This document shows positions 1 to 7,259 of a stretch of DNA of 64,000 nt, one piece after another (position 1 is the first letter of the stretch; each line of letters begins with the position of its first letter). Below the pieces are notes generated by a model. That model worked only from the letters and a program-made list of their open reading frames with translations. It searched no databases and was not told the DNA's origin. Source of the stretch: JASLDZ01 sp964244065 (GTDB lineage: Bacteria > Pseudomonadota > Alphaproteobacteria > Caulobacterales > Caulobacteraceae). The stretch is taken from contig CAXTHH010000002.1 of assembly GCA_964244065.1 (NCBI GenBank), forward strand, positions 620,001-684,000. The letters run 5' to 3'. The translations under genes and the position numbers were made by a program.

Positions 1-367
1 CCACCATGCGCGCGTCGTGCAGCACGTCGCCGTCCATCAGCAGCACCGGCCGGCCGCAGGTGAGCGCCTCGCGCTGCACGGCCACGGAGACCAGGCTGCC
101 CTCGCGATAGCGGGGGTTCTCCACGAAGCGCACGTCCAGCGGCGCGTTCAGGCGCGCCACCTCGGCGCGCAGGGCGTCCGCCTCGTGGCCCACGGTGATC
201 CGCACGTCGTCCACGCCGCAGGCGGCCAGGGCCGCGAGGCGGCGATCCAGCAGGCTCCGGCCGTCGAAGGCCAGCAGCATCTTCGGCCCGGCGTGCGTGT
301 CGCCCAGCCGCCGGCCGACGCCCGCGGCCAGGATCACCGCGACCGGCGTGTTGCTCCCCTGTGACAA
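1..367 (-). CDS. Nucleotidyltransferase family protein (sugar-phosphate/alcohol-phosphate NTP transferase), 3' end outside window
   Basis: Reading leftwards, the frame gives a Rossmann-like NTP transferase start: VILAAGVGRRLG followed by PKMLL, the usual nucleotide-binding loop and lysine. Further on comes LLMDGDV, the usual metal-binding Asp region. The gene runs off the left edge, so only about 120 residues are visible. The start is uncertain: a TTG at 367 or a GTG at 337 is possible, with an in-frame stop just upstream of the TTG. The gene is divergent from the PEP mutase fusion, with about 100 bp between them. In that setting it may activate 2-aminoethylphosphonate or another alcohol phosphate with CTP, like the LicC/PntC-type enzymes. 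That role is inferred from context; a sugar-1-phosphate nucleotidyltransferase cannot be excluded. Confidence 0.75.
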   Translation of the reverse strand, partial: MSQGSNTPVAVILAAGVGRRLGDTHAGPKMLLAFDGRSLLDRRLAALAACGVDDVRITVGHEADALRAEVARLNAPLDVRFVENPRYREGSLVSVAVQREALTCGRPVLLMDGDVLHDARMV

Positions 368-464
368 ATCCGCGACGATCTCGTTTCAGCCCTGCGTCGT
401 CCGTATGTAGAGGAGGCGACCCCGCCGAGGGAAGCAGGCGCCAGGTTCGGGATACGTCGTCGGA

Positions 465-2117
465 ATGCAGATCACCCAACGCGCGCCGGTCGGGATCGAC
501 GGGCGCGAGGCCCGGCCGACCGCCCTGCGCCGGCTCATCGCCTCTCCCGACCTCAGCTTCCTGATGGAGGCGCACAGCGGGCTCTCGGCCAAGATCGCCG
601 AGGAGGCGGGCTTCCGCGGGATCTGGGCGTCCGGCCTGTCGATCTCCGCCAGCCTCGGCCTGCGCGACAGCAACGAGGCGTCGTGGACGCAGGTGCTGGA
701 GGTGCTGGAGTACATGGCCGACGCCACCACCCTGCCCATCCTGGTGGACGGCGACACGGGGCACGGCAACTTCAACAACATGCGCCGCTTCACCCGCAAG
801 CTGGGCGAGCGCGGCGTGGCCGGCGTATGCATCGAGGACAAGCTGTTCCCGAAGGCGAACAGCTTCGTCGGCGAGGCCCAGCCCCTGGCCGACGTGGGCG
901 AGTTCTGCGGCCGCCTGAAGGCGGGCAAGGACAGCCAGACGCACGAGGACTTCGTGATCGTCGCGCGCACCGAGGCGCTGATCTCGGGCTGGCCGATGGA
1001 GGAGGCGCTGCACCGCGCCCACGCCTACGCCGACGCCGGGGCCGACGCGATCCTGATCCACAGCAAGAAGGCGCACGCCCGCGAGGTGTTCGAGTTCTGC
1101 GAGCGCTTCGCCGGCCGCACGCCCGTGGTGATCGTGCCCACCATGTACCACGCGACCCCCACCGAGCTCTTCCGGCAGGCCGGCGTCTCCACGGTGATCT
1201 GGGCGAACCACCTGCTGCGCGCCTCGCTGACCGCCATGCGCGAGACGGCCGCGCGCATCCACGAGGACCAGTCGCTGCAGGAGGTGGAGGGCCGCGTCGC
1301 CCCCGTGAAGGACATCTTCCGCCTGGTGGGCAACGACGAGCTGGAGGCGGCCGAGCGCCGCTACCTGCCCGCGGAGACGCGCCGCTCGGCCGTGGTGCTG
1401 GCGGCGTCGCGCGGCGGCGAGCTCGGCGAACTGACCCGCGACCGGCCCAAGTGCATGGTGGACGTGCGCGGCCGCCCGCTGCTGCAGCGCCTGGTCTCCA
1501 CGCTGAACGAGAGCGGCGTGCGCGAGGTCACCGTGGTGCGCGGCTGGCGCAAGGAGGCGGTGGCCGCCGCGGGCGCCCGCTTCGTGGACAACGACCGCTT
1601 CGCCGAGACCGGCGAGGTCGCCTCGCTGGCGATGGCCGCGGAGGCGCTGCAGGGCGACACGGTGGTGGCCTACGGCGACGTGCTGTTCCGCGCCTACATC
1701 CTGGACAGCCTCCTGGCCTCCCGCGCCGACATCGTGCTGGCGGTGGACGCGCTGAACATCCCCGCCGCCAACGACATCGGCCCCAGCCACGACCTGGTGG
1801 TGGCCGACCACCGCTACTCCGGCGACTACCTGGACGACGCGCCCGCCCACCTGCTGACCATGAGCGCCGAGGCCGCCGCCACGCCGGAGACGGCCGGCGA
1901 GTGGATGGGCCTGGCGCGCCTCTCGCCCACAGGCGCGCGCTGGGTGCGCGAGGAGATCGAGGCGCTGCGGGCCGAGGGTCTGTTCGACACCGCCGACATG
2001 CCGCTGCTGTTCACGCGCATCGCCGCCAAGCGCCCGGTGCGCATCAAGTACTTCACCGGCCACTGGATGGACGTGGACAACCTCCGCGACCTCGCCGACG
2101 CCCGGGACTTCGCCTGA
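465..2117 (+). CDS. aepX: Phosphoenolpyruvate mutase fused to a nucleotidyltransferase domain
   Basis: This 550-residue protein has two domains. Residues 1 to about 300 form a PEP mutase/isocitrate lyase-family barrel with GDTGHGN (about 96-102) and EDKLFPKANS (about 124-133), the signature that separates PEP mutase from isocitrate lyase. PEP mutase converts PEP to phosphonopyruvate, the C-P bond-forming step. From about residue 307 a second domain begins with VVLAASRGGELGELT and RPKCM, an NTP transferase loop in which the usual G-x-G-x-R-L is partly altered. It continues to YGDVLF and ends with a WMDVDN motif. PEP mutase-NTP transferase fusions are known from phosphonate clusters, where the second domain cytidylylates 2-AEP (PntC-like). 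The decarboxylase and aminotransferase genes follow on the same strand, after a 484-bp repeat-filled gap. Confidence 0.93.
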   Translation: MQITQRAPVGIDGREARPTALRRLIASPDLSFLMEAHSGLSAKIAEEAGFRGIWASGLSISASLGLRDSNEASWTQVLEVLEYMADATTLPILVDGDTGHGNFNNMRRFTRKLGERGVAGVCIEDKLFPKANSFVGEAQPLADVGEFCGRLKAGKDSQTHEDFVIVARTEALISGWPMEEALHRAHAYADAGADAILIHSKKAHAREVFEFCERFAGRTPVVIVPTMYHATPTELFRQAGVSTVIWANHLLRASLTAMRETAARIHEDQSLQEVEGRVAPVKDIFRLVGNDELEAAERRYLPAETRRSAVVLAASRGGELGELTRDRPKCMVDVRGRPLLQRLVSTLNESGVREVTVVRGWRKEAVAAAGARFVDNDRFAETGEVASLAMAAEALQGDTVVAYGDVLFRAYILDSLLASRADIVLAVDALNIPAANDIGPSHDLVVADHRYSGDYLDDAPAHLLTMSAEAAATPETAGEWMGLARLSPTGARWVREEIEALRAEGLFDTADMPLLFTRIAAKRPVRIKYFTGHWMDVDNLRDLADARDFA

Positions 2118-2130
2118 GAGCGCTCCAGCG

Positions 2131-2565
2131 GCTGACCTCGGCGCTGCCGCCGTGCTCGGTCGCGTCAAGCCACGCTTCGCTCTTCGGGCTTGACCCGCCG
2201 TGCTCGGTCGCGTCAAGCCACGCTTCGCTCTTCGGGCTTGACCCGCCCTGCGCGCGACGGCTGACCGGAGGGGTCGGGACGCGGGGCGTCCCTCCAGATA
2301 GGTTCGACGGCCTGCGGCGCGTCGAACACGGGGCTGAGCCGTGCCCGTGCGTGGGGCGGAGGTCGCGCCTCCCTTTCAACCAGCTCTTGTTTGCCTCAGC
2401 CCCGAGTTCGACGCCCCGCAGGGCGTTGAACTTACATCAGGAGGGACGCCCCGCGTCCCGACGCCCTCGCCACAGCCGTCGCGCGCAGGGCGGGTCAAGC
2501 CCGGAGAGCGGAGCGTGGCTTGACGCGGCCGAGCACGGCGGCAACGCCGACGTCAGCCGTTCAAG
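2131..2565. repeat. Large nested inverted repeat with an internal 48-bp tandem duplication
   Basis: This fills the 484-bp gap between the PEP mutase and decarboxylase genes. A 48-bp unit beginning CCGTGCTCGGTCGCG occurs twice in tandem at 2150-2197 and 2198-2245. The left part (about 2131-2337) is matched in reverse complement by the right part (about 2396-2565). Matching pieces include GGGACGCGGGGCGTCCC against GGGACGCCCCGCGTCCC, and GTTCGACGGCCTGCGG against the GTTCGACGCCCCGCAGG region. The whole gap could therefore fold as a long imperfect cruciform or hairpin. No convincing gene lies in it, although reading frames run through. It looks like a palindromic mobile-repeat remnant; no transposase is present. 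Confidence 0.8.
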
Positions 2566-2601
2566 CTCCCCACCGCGCGCCCGGCCCGCTACACAGCGCC
2601 C

Positions 2602-3738
2602 GTGATCACCGCCGACCAGTTCATCGCCGCCGCCCGACACGAGGGCTTCGATTTCTACACCGGCGTGCCGTGCTCGTTCCTGACGCCGCTGATCAACGGC
2701 GTGCTCAGCGACCGGTCGCTCCGCTACGTGGGCGCGGCCAGCGAGGGGGAGGCCGTGGCCATCGCCGCGGGGGCCTGGCTGGCCGGTCGGCGCACGGTGG
2801 TGATGTGCCAGAACTCCGGGCTAGGCAACGCGGTGAACCCGCTCACCAGCCTGAACGCCCCCTTTCGCATCCCCACCCTGTTCGTCACCACCTGGCGCGG
2901 CCAGCCGGGCCTCAAGGACGAGCCGCAGCACGAGCTGATGGGCCGCATCACCCACGAGCTCCTCGGCCTGATGGAGCTGACGGTGGAGGACGCGCCCTCC
3001 GCCCCGGAGGCGCTCGCCCCCGCCTTCGCCCGCGTCGCCGAGGTTATGGACCGCACGGGCCTGCCCGTCGCCTGGGTGCTGAAGAAGGGCGACGTGGACG
3101 AGACCGGCCTCGACGCGGCCCCTCCCGGCCCGCGCCCGCCCGGGCGCCGCGACCGCCTGGAGACGGGCGGGCGCCGGCCGACGCGTGAGGCCGCCCTGCG
3201 CCGCGTCCTGGAGCTGGTGGACGACCGCACGGCGGTGGTGGCCACCACCGGCAAGTGCGGGCGCGAGCTCTTCACCCTCGCCGACGGGCCGCAGCACCTC
3301 TACCAGGTCGGCTCCATGGGCGGCGCGACGGGGATGGCGCTGGGCGTGGCGCTGAACACGGACAAGGCGGTGCTGGTGCTCGACGGCGACGGCGCGGCGC
3401 TGATGAAGCTGGGCACGCTGGCCACCGTCGGCGCCTACGCCCCGGCCAACCTGCTGCACCTGCTGCTGGACAACGGCGTGCACGACTCCACGGGAGGGCA
3501 GGCGACCGTCTCCGCCTCCGTCGACTTCGCCGCGGTGGCGCTGGCCTGCGGCTACGCCTACGCCGCTTCGGCCGACGACGCCGACGGCCTGGGCCGCGCC
3601 TGGGCGCAGGCGAAGGCGGCGGGCGGCCCGGCGCTGATCCACCTGCGCATCGCGCCCGGCTCCATGGAGACGCTGGGCCGGCCGACGGTGACGCCCGCCG
3701 AGGTCGCGCAGCGCTTCAAGCGCTTCCTGGCGTCGTGA
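2602..3738 (+). CDS. aepY: Phosphonopyruvate decarboxylase
   Basis: This 378-residue ThDP-dependent enzyme decarboxylates phosphonopyruvate to phosphonoacetaldehyde, the step that pulls the unfavourable PEP mutase equilibrium forward. The N-terminal pyrimidine-binding half contains FYTGVPCSFL and SEGEAVAIAAG (the catalytic Glu region). The C-terminal half contains GDGAALMKLG (about residue 260) followed by LLLDNGVHDSTGG, the ThDP/metal-binding motif in the form typical of this family. Its length matches single-chain phosphonopyruvate decarboxylases. The start is a GTG with no strong ribosome-binding site, so translation may depend on the transcript from the PEP mutase gene. It lies 53 bp before the aminotransferase on the same strand. 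Confidence 0.95.
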   Translation: MITADQFIAAARHEGFDFYTGVPCSFLTPLINGVLSDRSLRYVGAASEGEAVAIAAGAWLAGRRTVVMCQNSGLGNAVNPLTSLNAPFRIPTLFVTTWRGQPGLKDEPQHELMGRITHELLGLMELTVEDAPSAPEALAPAFARVAEVMDRTGLPVAWVLKKGDVDETGLDAAPPGPRPPGRRDRLETGGRRPTREAALRRVLELVDDRTAVVATTGKCGRELFTLADGPQHLYQVGSMGGATGMALGVALNTDKAVLVLDGDGAALMKLGTLATVGAYAPANLLHLLLDNGVHDSTGGQATVSASVDFAAVALACGYAYAASADDADGLGRAWAQAKAAGGPALIHLRIAPGSMETLGRPTVTPAEVAQRFKRFLAS

Positions 3739-3755
3739 CGGGCGTCCTCAGACAT

Positions 3756-3783
3756 CCTCCCCTGCGAAGCGGGGGAGGTGATC
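3756..3783 (+). promoter_or_regulatory. Hairpin carrying the Shine-Dalgarno of the aminotransferase gene
   Basis: A stem pairs CCTCCCC (3756-3762) with GGGGAGG (3772-3778) around a GC-GAA-GC tip. The right arm runs into GGAGGTGATC (3774-3783), a 10-base perfect complement of the 16S rRNA 3' end, placed 8 bases before the ATG at 3792. The ribosome-binding site is therefore very strong but partly locked in a stem. The sequence resembles the dispersed element at 32185, so the site may have been supplied by a repeat. Any effect on translation is inferred. Confidence 0.55.
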
Positions 3784-3791
3784 GGAACGGC

Positions 3792-4904
3792 ATGAGTCCG
3801 GCCCTGCTCCTCACCCCCGGCCCGCTGACCACGCACCCGCGCGTGCGGGACGCCATGACGCGCGACTGGGGCTCCCGGGACCGCGACTTCATCGCCCTGA
3901 CCGCCGAGCTGCGCGAGCGGCTGCTGGCGGTGGCGAACGGGGCGGGCACGCACGAGGCCGTGCCGATCCAGGGGGCGGGCACCTACGTGCTGGAGGCGGC
4001 CGCCGCCTCGCTGGTCGGCCGGGCGGACAAGCTCCTGGTGCTCGTCAACGGCGCCTACGGCCGCCGCATGGCCGTCATCGCCCGCCGGCTCGGGCGCGAG
4101 GTGGCGACGCTGGAGTGGCCGGAGGACGCGCCCGTGGACCCGGCGCGCGTGGCCGAGGCGCTCGCCGCCGACCCGGACGTGACCCACGTGGCGGTGGTGC
4201 ACGTGGAGACCACCACCGGCCTGCTGAACCCCGTGGATGCGGTCGCGGCGGTGGTGGCGCACGCCGGCCGGCGGCTGATCGTGGACGCCATGGCGAGCTT
4301 CGGCGCCCTGCCGCTCGACCTCGCCGCGACGCCGGCCGCCGCGGTGCTCGCCTCGTCGAACAAGGGCCTGGAAGGGCCGCCGGGGATCAGCTTCGCCCTG
4401 GTGGAGCGGGGCGCGTTGGCGGCGGCCGAGGGCGTCTCGCCGTCTATGTCGCTCGACCTGCACGCGCAGGCGGCGGGCTTCGCGGCGAACGGCCAGTGGC
4501 GCTTCACGCCGCCCGTGCAGGTGGCGGCGGGGACGGTGGAGGCGCTGCGCCTGCTGGCGGAGGAGGGGGGGCCGCCCGCGCGCCTGGCCCGCTACGGCGA
4601 GAACCTGCGCGTGCTGGCGGACGGCGTGGAGGCGGCCGGCTTCCCGCTCTACCTGCGGCGCGAGGTGCAGGCCCCGATCATCGCCACCTTCCGGCACGGG
4701 CCGGAGCTGGACTTCGCCGCCTTCTACGACGCCCTCGCCGCGCGGGGGTTCGTGATCTACCCGGGCAAGCTCACCGCCGAGCCGAGCTTCCGCATCGGCT
4801 GCATCGGCCAGGTGTTCCCCGCCGACATGCGCCGGCTGGTGGCCATCGTGACCGAGCTCACCTCAGGTTCCGCTCATCCCCGCGGAAGCGGGGACCCAGT
4901 GTGA
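3792..4904 (+). CDS. phnW: 2-aminoethylphosphonate aminotransferase (class V, PhnW-like)
   Basis: A 370-residue fold-type I PLP enzyme. It starts LLTPGPLTTHPRVRDAM and has GAGTYVLEAA, the VHVETTTG loop, a VDAMASFG cofactor-binding Asp segment and SSNKGLEGPPG with the Schiff-base lysine at about residue 191. These are the landmarks of the PhnW/serine-glyoxylate aminotransferase group. Sitting after PEP mutase and the decarboxylase, it is best read as working in the biosynthetic direction, turning phosphonoacetaldehyde into 2-aminoethylphosphonate with an amino donor such as alanine. The last residues (SAHPRGSGDPV) and the stop codon are encoded by the left arm of a dispersed palindromic repeat, so the C-terminus appears to have been replaced by repeat sequence. 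Confidence 0.92.
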   Translation: MSPALLLTPGPLTTHPRVRDAMTRDWGSRDRDFIALTAELRERLLAVANGAGTHEAVPIQGAGTYVLEAAAASLVGRADKLLVLVNGAYGRRMAVIARRLGREVATLEWPEDAPVDPARVAEALAADPDVTHVAVVHVETTTGLLNPVDAVAAVVAHAGRRLIVDAMASFGALPLDLAATPAAAVLASSNKGLEGPPGISFALVERGALAAAEGVSPSMSLDLHAQAAGFAANGQWRFTPPVQVAAGTVEALRLLAEEGGPPARLARYGENLRVLADGVEAAGFPLYLRREVQAPIIATFRHGPELDFAAFYDALAARGFVIYPGKLTAEPSFRIGCIGQVFPADMRRLVAIVTELTSGSAHPRGSGDPV

Positions 4905-4984
4905 GCGGCTCCGCCACGCTTGATCAGGCTTTCGCCAGGTGCGCGGGGTCAGAGCTGGGTCCCCGCTTCCGCGGGGATGAGCGG
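4871..4984. repeat. Dispersed palindromic repeat, family A
   Basis: The left arm (CGCTCATCCCCGCGGAAGC and on, 4871-4900) and right arm (4955-4984) are inverted copies around a loop of about 54 bp. Related copies lie at 5701-5794, 43434-43511 and 56778-56881. This copy lies between convergent genes and reaches into both: each gene takes its last codons and stop from an arm. It could act as a bidirectional terminator or a REP-like element. Confidence 0.8.
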
Positions 4985-5602
4985 AGAAGAGGCGCGTTCG
5001 CGCGCCAGCCGCCGCCTGAGGCCGACCAGCCGCACCACGATCACCAGGGTGATGGCGCTGGTGCACAAGGCCGTCGCCACCACCACGGGCGCCAGCCAGC
5101 CCAGCCACGTGAGCGGCGCGAGGAGGTAAAGACCGTCGTCCGGTTGAAAGCCCCAGAAGTCGTCGCCCCAAATCCGCGTCTCCCGGCCCTTCAGGTCCTC
5201 GTAGACCTCCGACAGCCAGCAGCAGAGGAGCATCGTGGCTCCAGCAACCGCGCCCAGGATCGGAGCCCAGCCGCTCAGCACTCCGTGTCGTAGGCCTATG
5301 CCCGCCGTTACGAAGAACGCCGAGTTGAGAAGTATGTCGCTGTAGTAGTCGTACAGATGCCCGCCGCGGCTCTTCATATCGCCGATGCGAGCCAGCTCCC
5401 CGTCCATTCGGTCGAGGAAGCCTGAGACGATCCAAAGTAGGCCCGACCACAGGACATTCACGGGCGACAGCTCGACGAGCAGCAGGCAGGCCGCCGCGCC
5501 CGTGACCACGCGCACGGTGGTGATGTGGTTCGGCCTCACGCCCGTGCCGAGCAGCGGCCGCACCAGCACGCGGGCGGCCTTGTGGTTCCAGGTGTCGTTC
5601 AC
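4949..5602 (-). CDS. CDP-alcohol phosphatidyltransferase family membrane protein
   Basis: The family signature DxxDGxxARx8Gx3Dx3D is complete, seen as DRMDGELAR then GHLYDYYSD. It binds the CDP group and metal. Around it are several hydrophobic segments (VVTGAAACLLLVEL, ILLNSAFFVTAGIG, LGAVAGATMLLCCWL, LAPVVVATALCTSAITLVIVV), as expected for the six-helix membrane fold. Next to genes for 2-AEP synthesis and nucleotidyl transfer, the likely role is transfer of phosphonoethylamine from CDP-AEP to a lipid or other alcohol. The substrate is inferred. The GTG at 5602 is chosen because conserved-looking sequence (VNDTWNHKAARVLVRP) begins there. A longer start at 5707 would translate into a repeat. 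The C-terminus SPLIPAEAGTQL is also repeat-encoded. Confidence 0.88.
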   Translation of the reverse strand: MNDTWNHKAARVLVRPLLGTGVRPNHITTVRVVTGAAACLLLVELSPVNVLWSGLLWIVSGFLDRMDGELARIGDMKSRGGHLYDYYSDILLNSAFFVTAGIGLRHGVLSGWAPILGAVAGATMLLCCWLSEVYEDLKGRETRIWGDDFWGFQPDDGLYLLAPLTWLGWLAPVVVATALCTSAITLVIVVRLVGLRRRLARERASSPLIPAEAGTQL

Positions 5603-5700
5603 GTCGGTCTCATCGCCAGTGGACGCACACTTAGGCGCCCCCGCGACCGCCGCCACCCGCGCGGGTGGACAGGGTGTCGCGGCCGCCGCCCTACCCCATC

Positions 5701-5794
5701 CGCTCATCCCCGCGAAGGCGGGGATCTCTCGCCGGGTGCTCAGGGGCGCGGAGCCTCTCCGGTCCGAGATCCCCGCCTTCGCGGGGATGGGCGG
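5701..5794. repeat. Dispersed palindromic repeat, family A
   Basis: Inverted arms CGCTCATCCCCGCGAAGGCG (5701-5720) and its complement (ending about 5794) flank a spacer of about 40 bp. It lies between the CDP-alcohol transferase start and the aldehyde dehydrogenase stop, both on the minus strand. Confidence 0.75.
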
Positions 5795-5806
5795 AGGGAG
5801 AGGAGG

Positions 5807-7216
5807 CTAGGCGCCGATCAGCCGCTTGGCCATGCGCTTGGCCAGGGCGCCCCAGGGCGGGCCCAGCAGCTCCATGCCGTTCAGCGGGCCCACGGCGTGG
5901 ACGGCGCGGGCGTGGCTCAGGCGGTTGAAGCCTTCGCGGCCGTGGTAGGCGCCCGTGCCGCTGGGGCCCACGCCGCCGAAAGGCAGGCTCTCCTGCGCGA
6001 TGTGCAGCAGCGTGCCGTTCAGCGTGGCCCCGCCGGAGGTGGTGCGCGCCAGCACCGCCTCGCGCTCGCGGGCCGTGCCGCCCAGCACGTAGAGCGCCAG
6101 CGGCTTGTCGCGCCCGTTCACCACGGCCAGCGCGTCGTCCAGTCGGCCGTAGCGGACGATGGGGAGGACGGGGCCGAAGATCTCCTCGCGCATGAGCAGG
6201 CCGTCCTCCGGCGGGTCGAGCACGACGGTGGGCGCCATCACGCGGCCGCCCGCCTCCCCGGCGGTGAGCACCCGGGCGCCCGCCGCGCGCGCCTCCTCGA
6301 CCGCGGCGACCAGGCGGGCGTGATGACGCTCGGTGATGATCCCGCTGTACTCGGGGTCGGAGGCCGGGTCGGGGTAGCCCGTGCGCACGCGCGCGAGGAT
6401 GGCTTGCGCCAGCGCCTCGGCGTCGCCCGCGAGGGCCAGTACGTAGTCCGGCGCGATGCAGGTCTGGCCGGCGTTGACGAACTTGCCGAAGGCGATGGAG
6501 CGCGCCGCCTTGGCCGCGTCGGCCCCGGGCAGCACGATCGTCGGCGACTTGCCGCCCAGCTCCAGCGTCACGGGCGTCAGGTTCTCGGCGGCGGCGGCCA
6601 TCACCTTGCGGCCGACGGCGGTGGAGCCCGTGAACACAAGGTGGTCGAACGGCAGGCGGCAGAAGGCGGCCGCCACGTCCGGCCCGCCCGTGACCACGGC
6701 CACCTCGGCCGGGTCGAACCGCTCGGCCACCAGCCGCCTGAGCAGGTCGGCGAAGACGGGCGTCAGCTCCGACGGCTTGAGCAGGGCGCGGTTTCCCGCC
6801 GCCAGGGCGTCCACCAGCGGCGCGAGGGCCAGCAGCAGCGGATAGTTCCAGGGCGAGACGATCCCCACCACGCCGAGCGGCTGGCGCTGCACCCAGGCGC
6901 GGGCGGGCTGGAAGTTCAGGTCCACCGGCCGCCGCTCCGGCCGCATCCAGCCCGCCACCCGCTTGCTGGCGTGGCGCGCGGCGGAGAGGGTGGGCGCGAT
7001 CTCCAGGAGGTCCGTCTCGGTGGGCGAGCGGCGGCCGAAGTCGTCGGAGATGGCGCGGGCGATCTCCCCGCGGCCGGCGCGGACCAGGTCGGCGAGCTTG
7101 GCCAGGGAGGCGCGGCGGGCGGCGACGCTCGGTCCGTCGCCGGGGATGACGGCGGCGCGCTGGCGCTCGAAGGCGGCCGTCAGGTCGGCGGTAGGGAAGT
7201 CGGCGCGCACGTTCAT
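5807..7216 (-). CDS. Aldehyde dehydrogenase family protein (coniferyl-aldehyde dehydrogenase-like)
   Basis: A 469-residue NAD(P)-dependent aldehyde dehydrogenase that oxidises an aldehyde to the acid. It has VSPWNYPLLLA (about 120-130), KPSE (about 147), FTGSTAVGRKV (about 195-205), the base Glu in LELGGKSP (about 219) and the catalytic Cys in NAGQTC (about 253). The carboxyl half keeps EEIFGPVLPI and LPFGGVGPSGTG. Its short length and lack of an extended N-terminus fit the class-3/coniferyl aldehyde dehydrogenase group. It starts at an ATG with the next minus-strand gene 43 bp upstream, so co-transcription is possible. The substrate cannot be read from the sequence. Involvement with phosphonoacetaldehyde is possible but unsupported. 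Confidence 0.92.
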   Translation of the reverse strand: MNVRADFPTADLTAAFERQRAAVIPGDGPSVAARRASLAKLADLVRAGRGEIARAISDDFGRRSPTETDLLEIAPTLSAARHASKRVAGWMRPERRPVDLNFQPARAWVQRQPLGVVGIVSPWNYPLLLALAPLVDALAAGNRALLKPSELTPVFADLLRRLVAERFDPAEVAVVTGGPDVAAAFCRLPFDHLVFTGSTAVGRKVMAAAAENLTPVTLELGGKSPTIVLPGADAAKAARSIAFGKFVNAGQTCIAPDYVLALAGDAEALAQAILARVRTGYPDPASDPEYSGIITERHHARLVAAVEEARAAGARVLTAGEAGGRVMAPTVVLDPPEDGLLMREEIFGPVLPIVRYGRLDDALAVVNGRDKPLALYVLGGTAREREAVLARTTSGGATLNGTLLHIAQESLPFGGVGPSGTGAYHGREGFNRLSHARAVHAVGPLNGMELLGPPWGALAKRMAKRLIGA

Positions 7217-7259
7217 GGGCCGAGCCTAGCGCGGACGGCGGGCGCGGTCAGCCGGCCGG

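Noticed and set aside
2150..2245. Tandem 48-bp repeat as a possible CRISPR start
   Set aside because: Only two units, directly abutting without spacers, no cas genes. The repeat is part of a larger palindrome.
3792..4904. Serine-glyoxylate or alanine-glyoxylate aminotransferase as the product
   Set aside because: The motifs alone allow it, but the position directly after PEP mutase and phosphonopyruvate decarboxylase favours 2-AEP aminotransferase.
5603..5707. Longer N-terminus for the CDP-alcohol phosphotransferase
   Set aside because: The extra 35 residues are Ala/Pro-rich and begin in a palindromic repeat. Conserved-looking sequence starts at the GTG at 5602.
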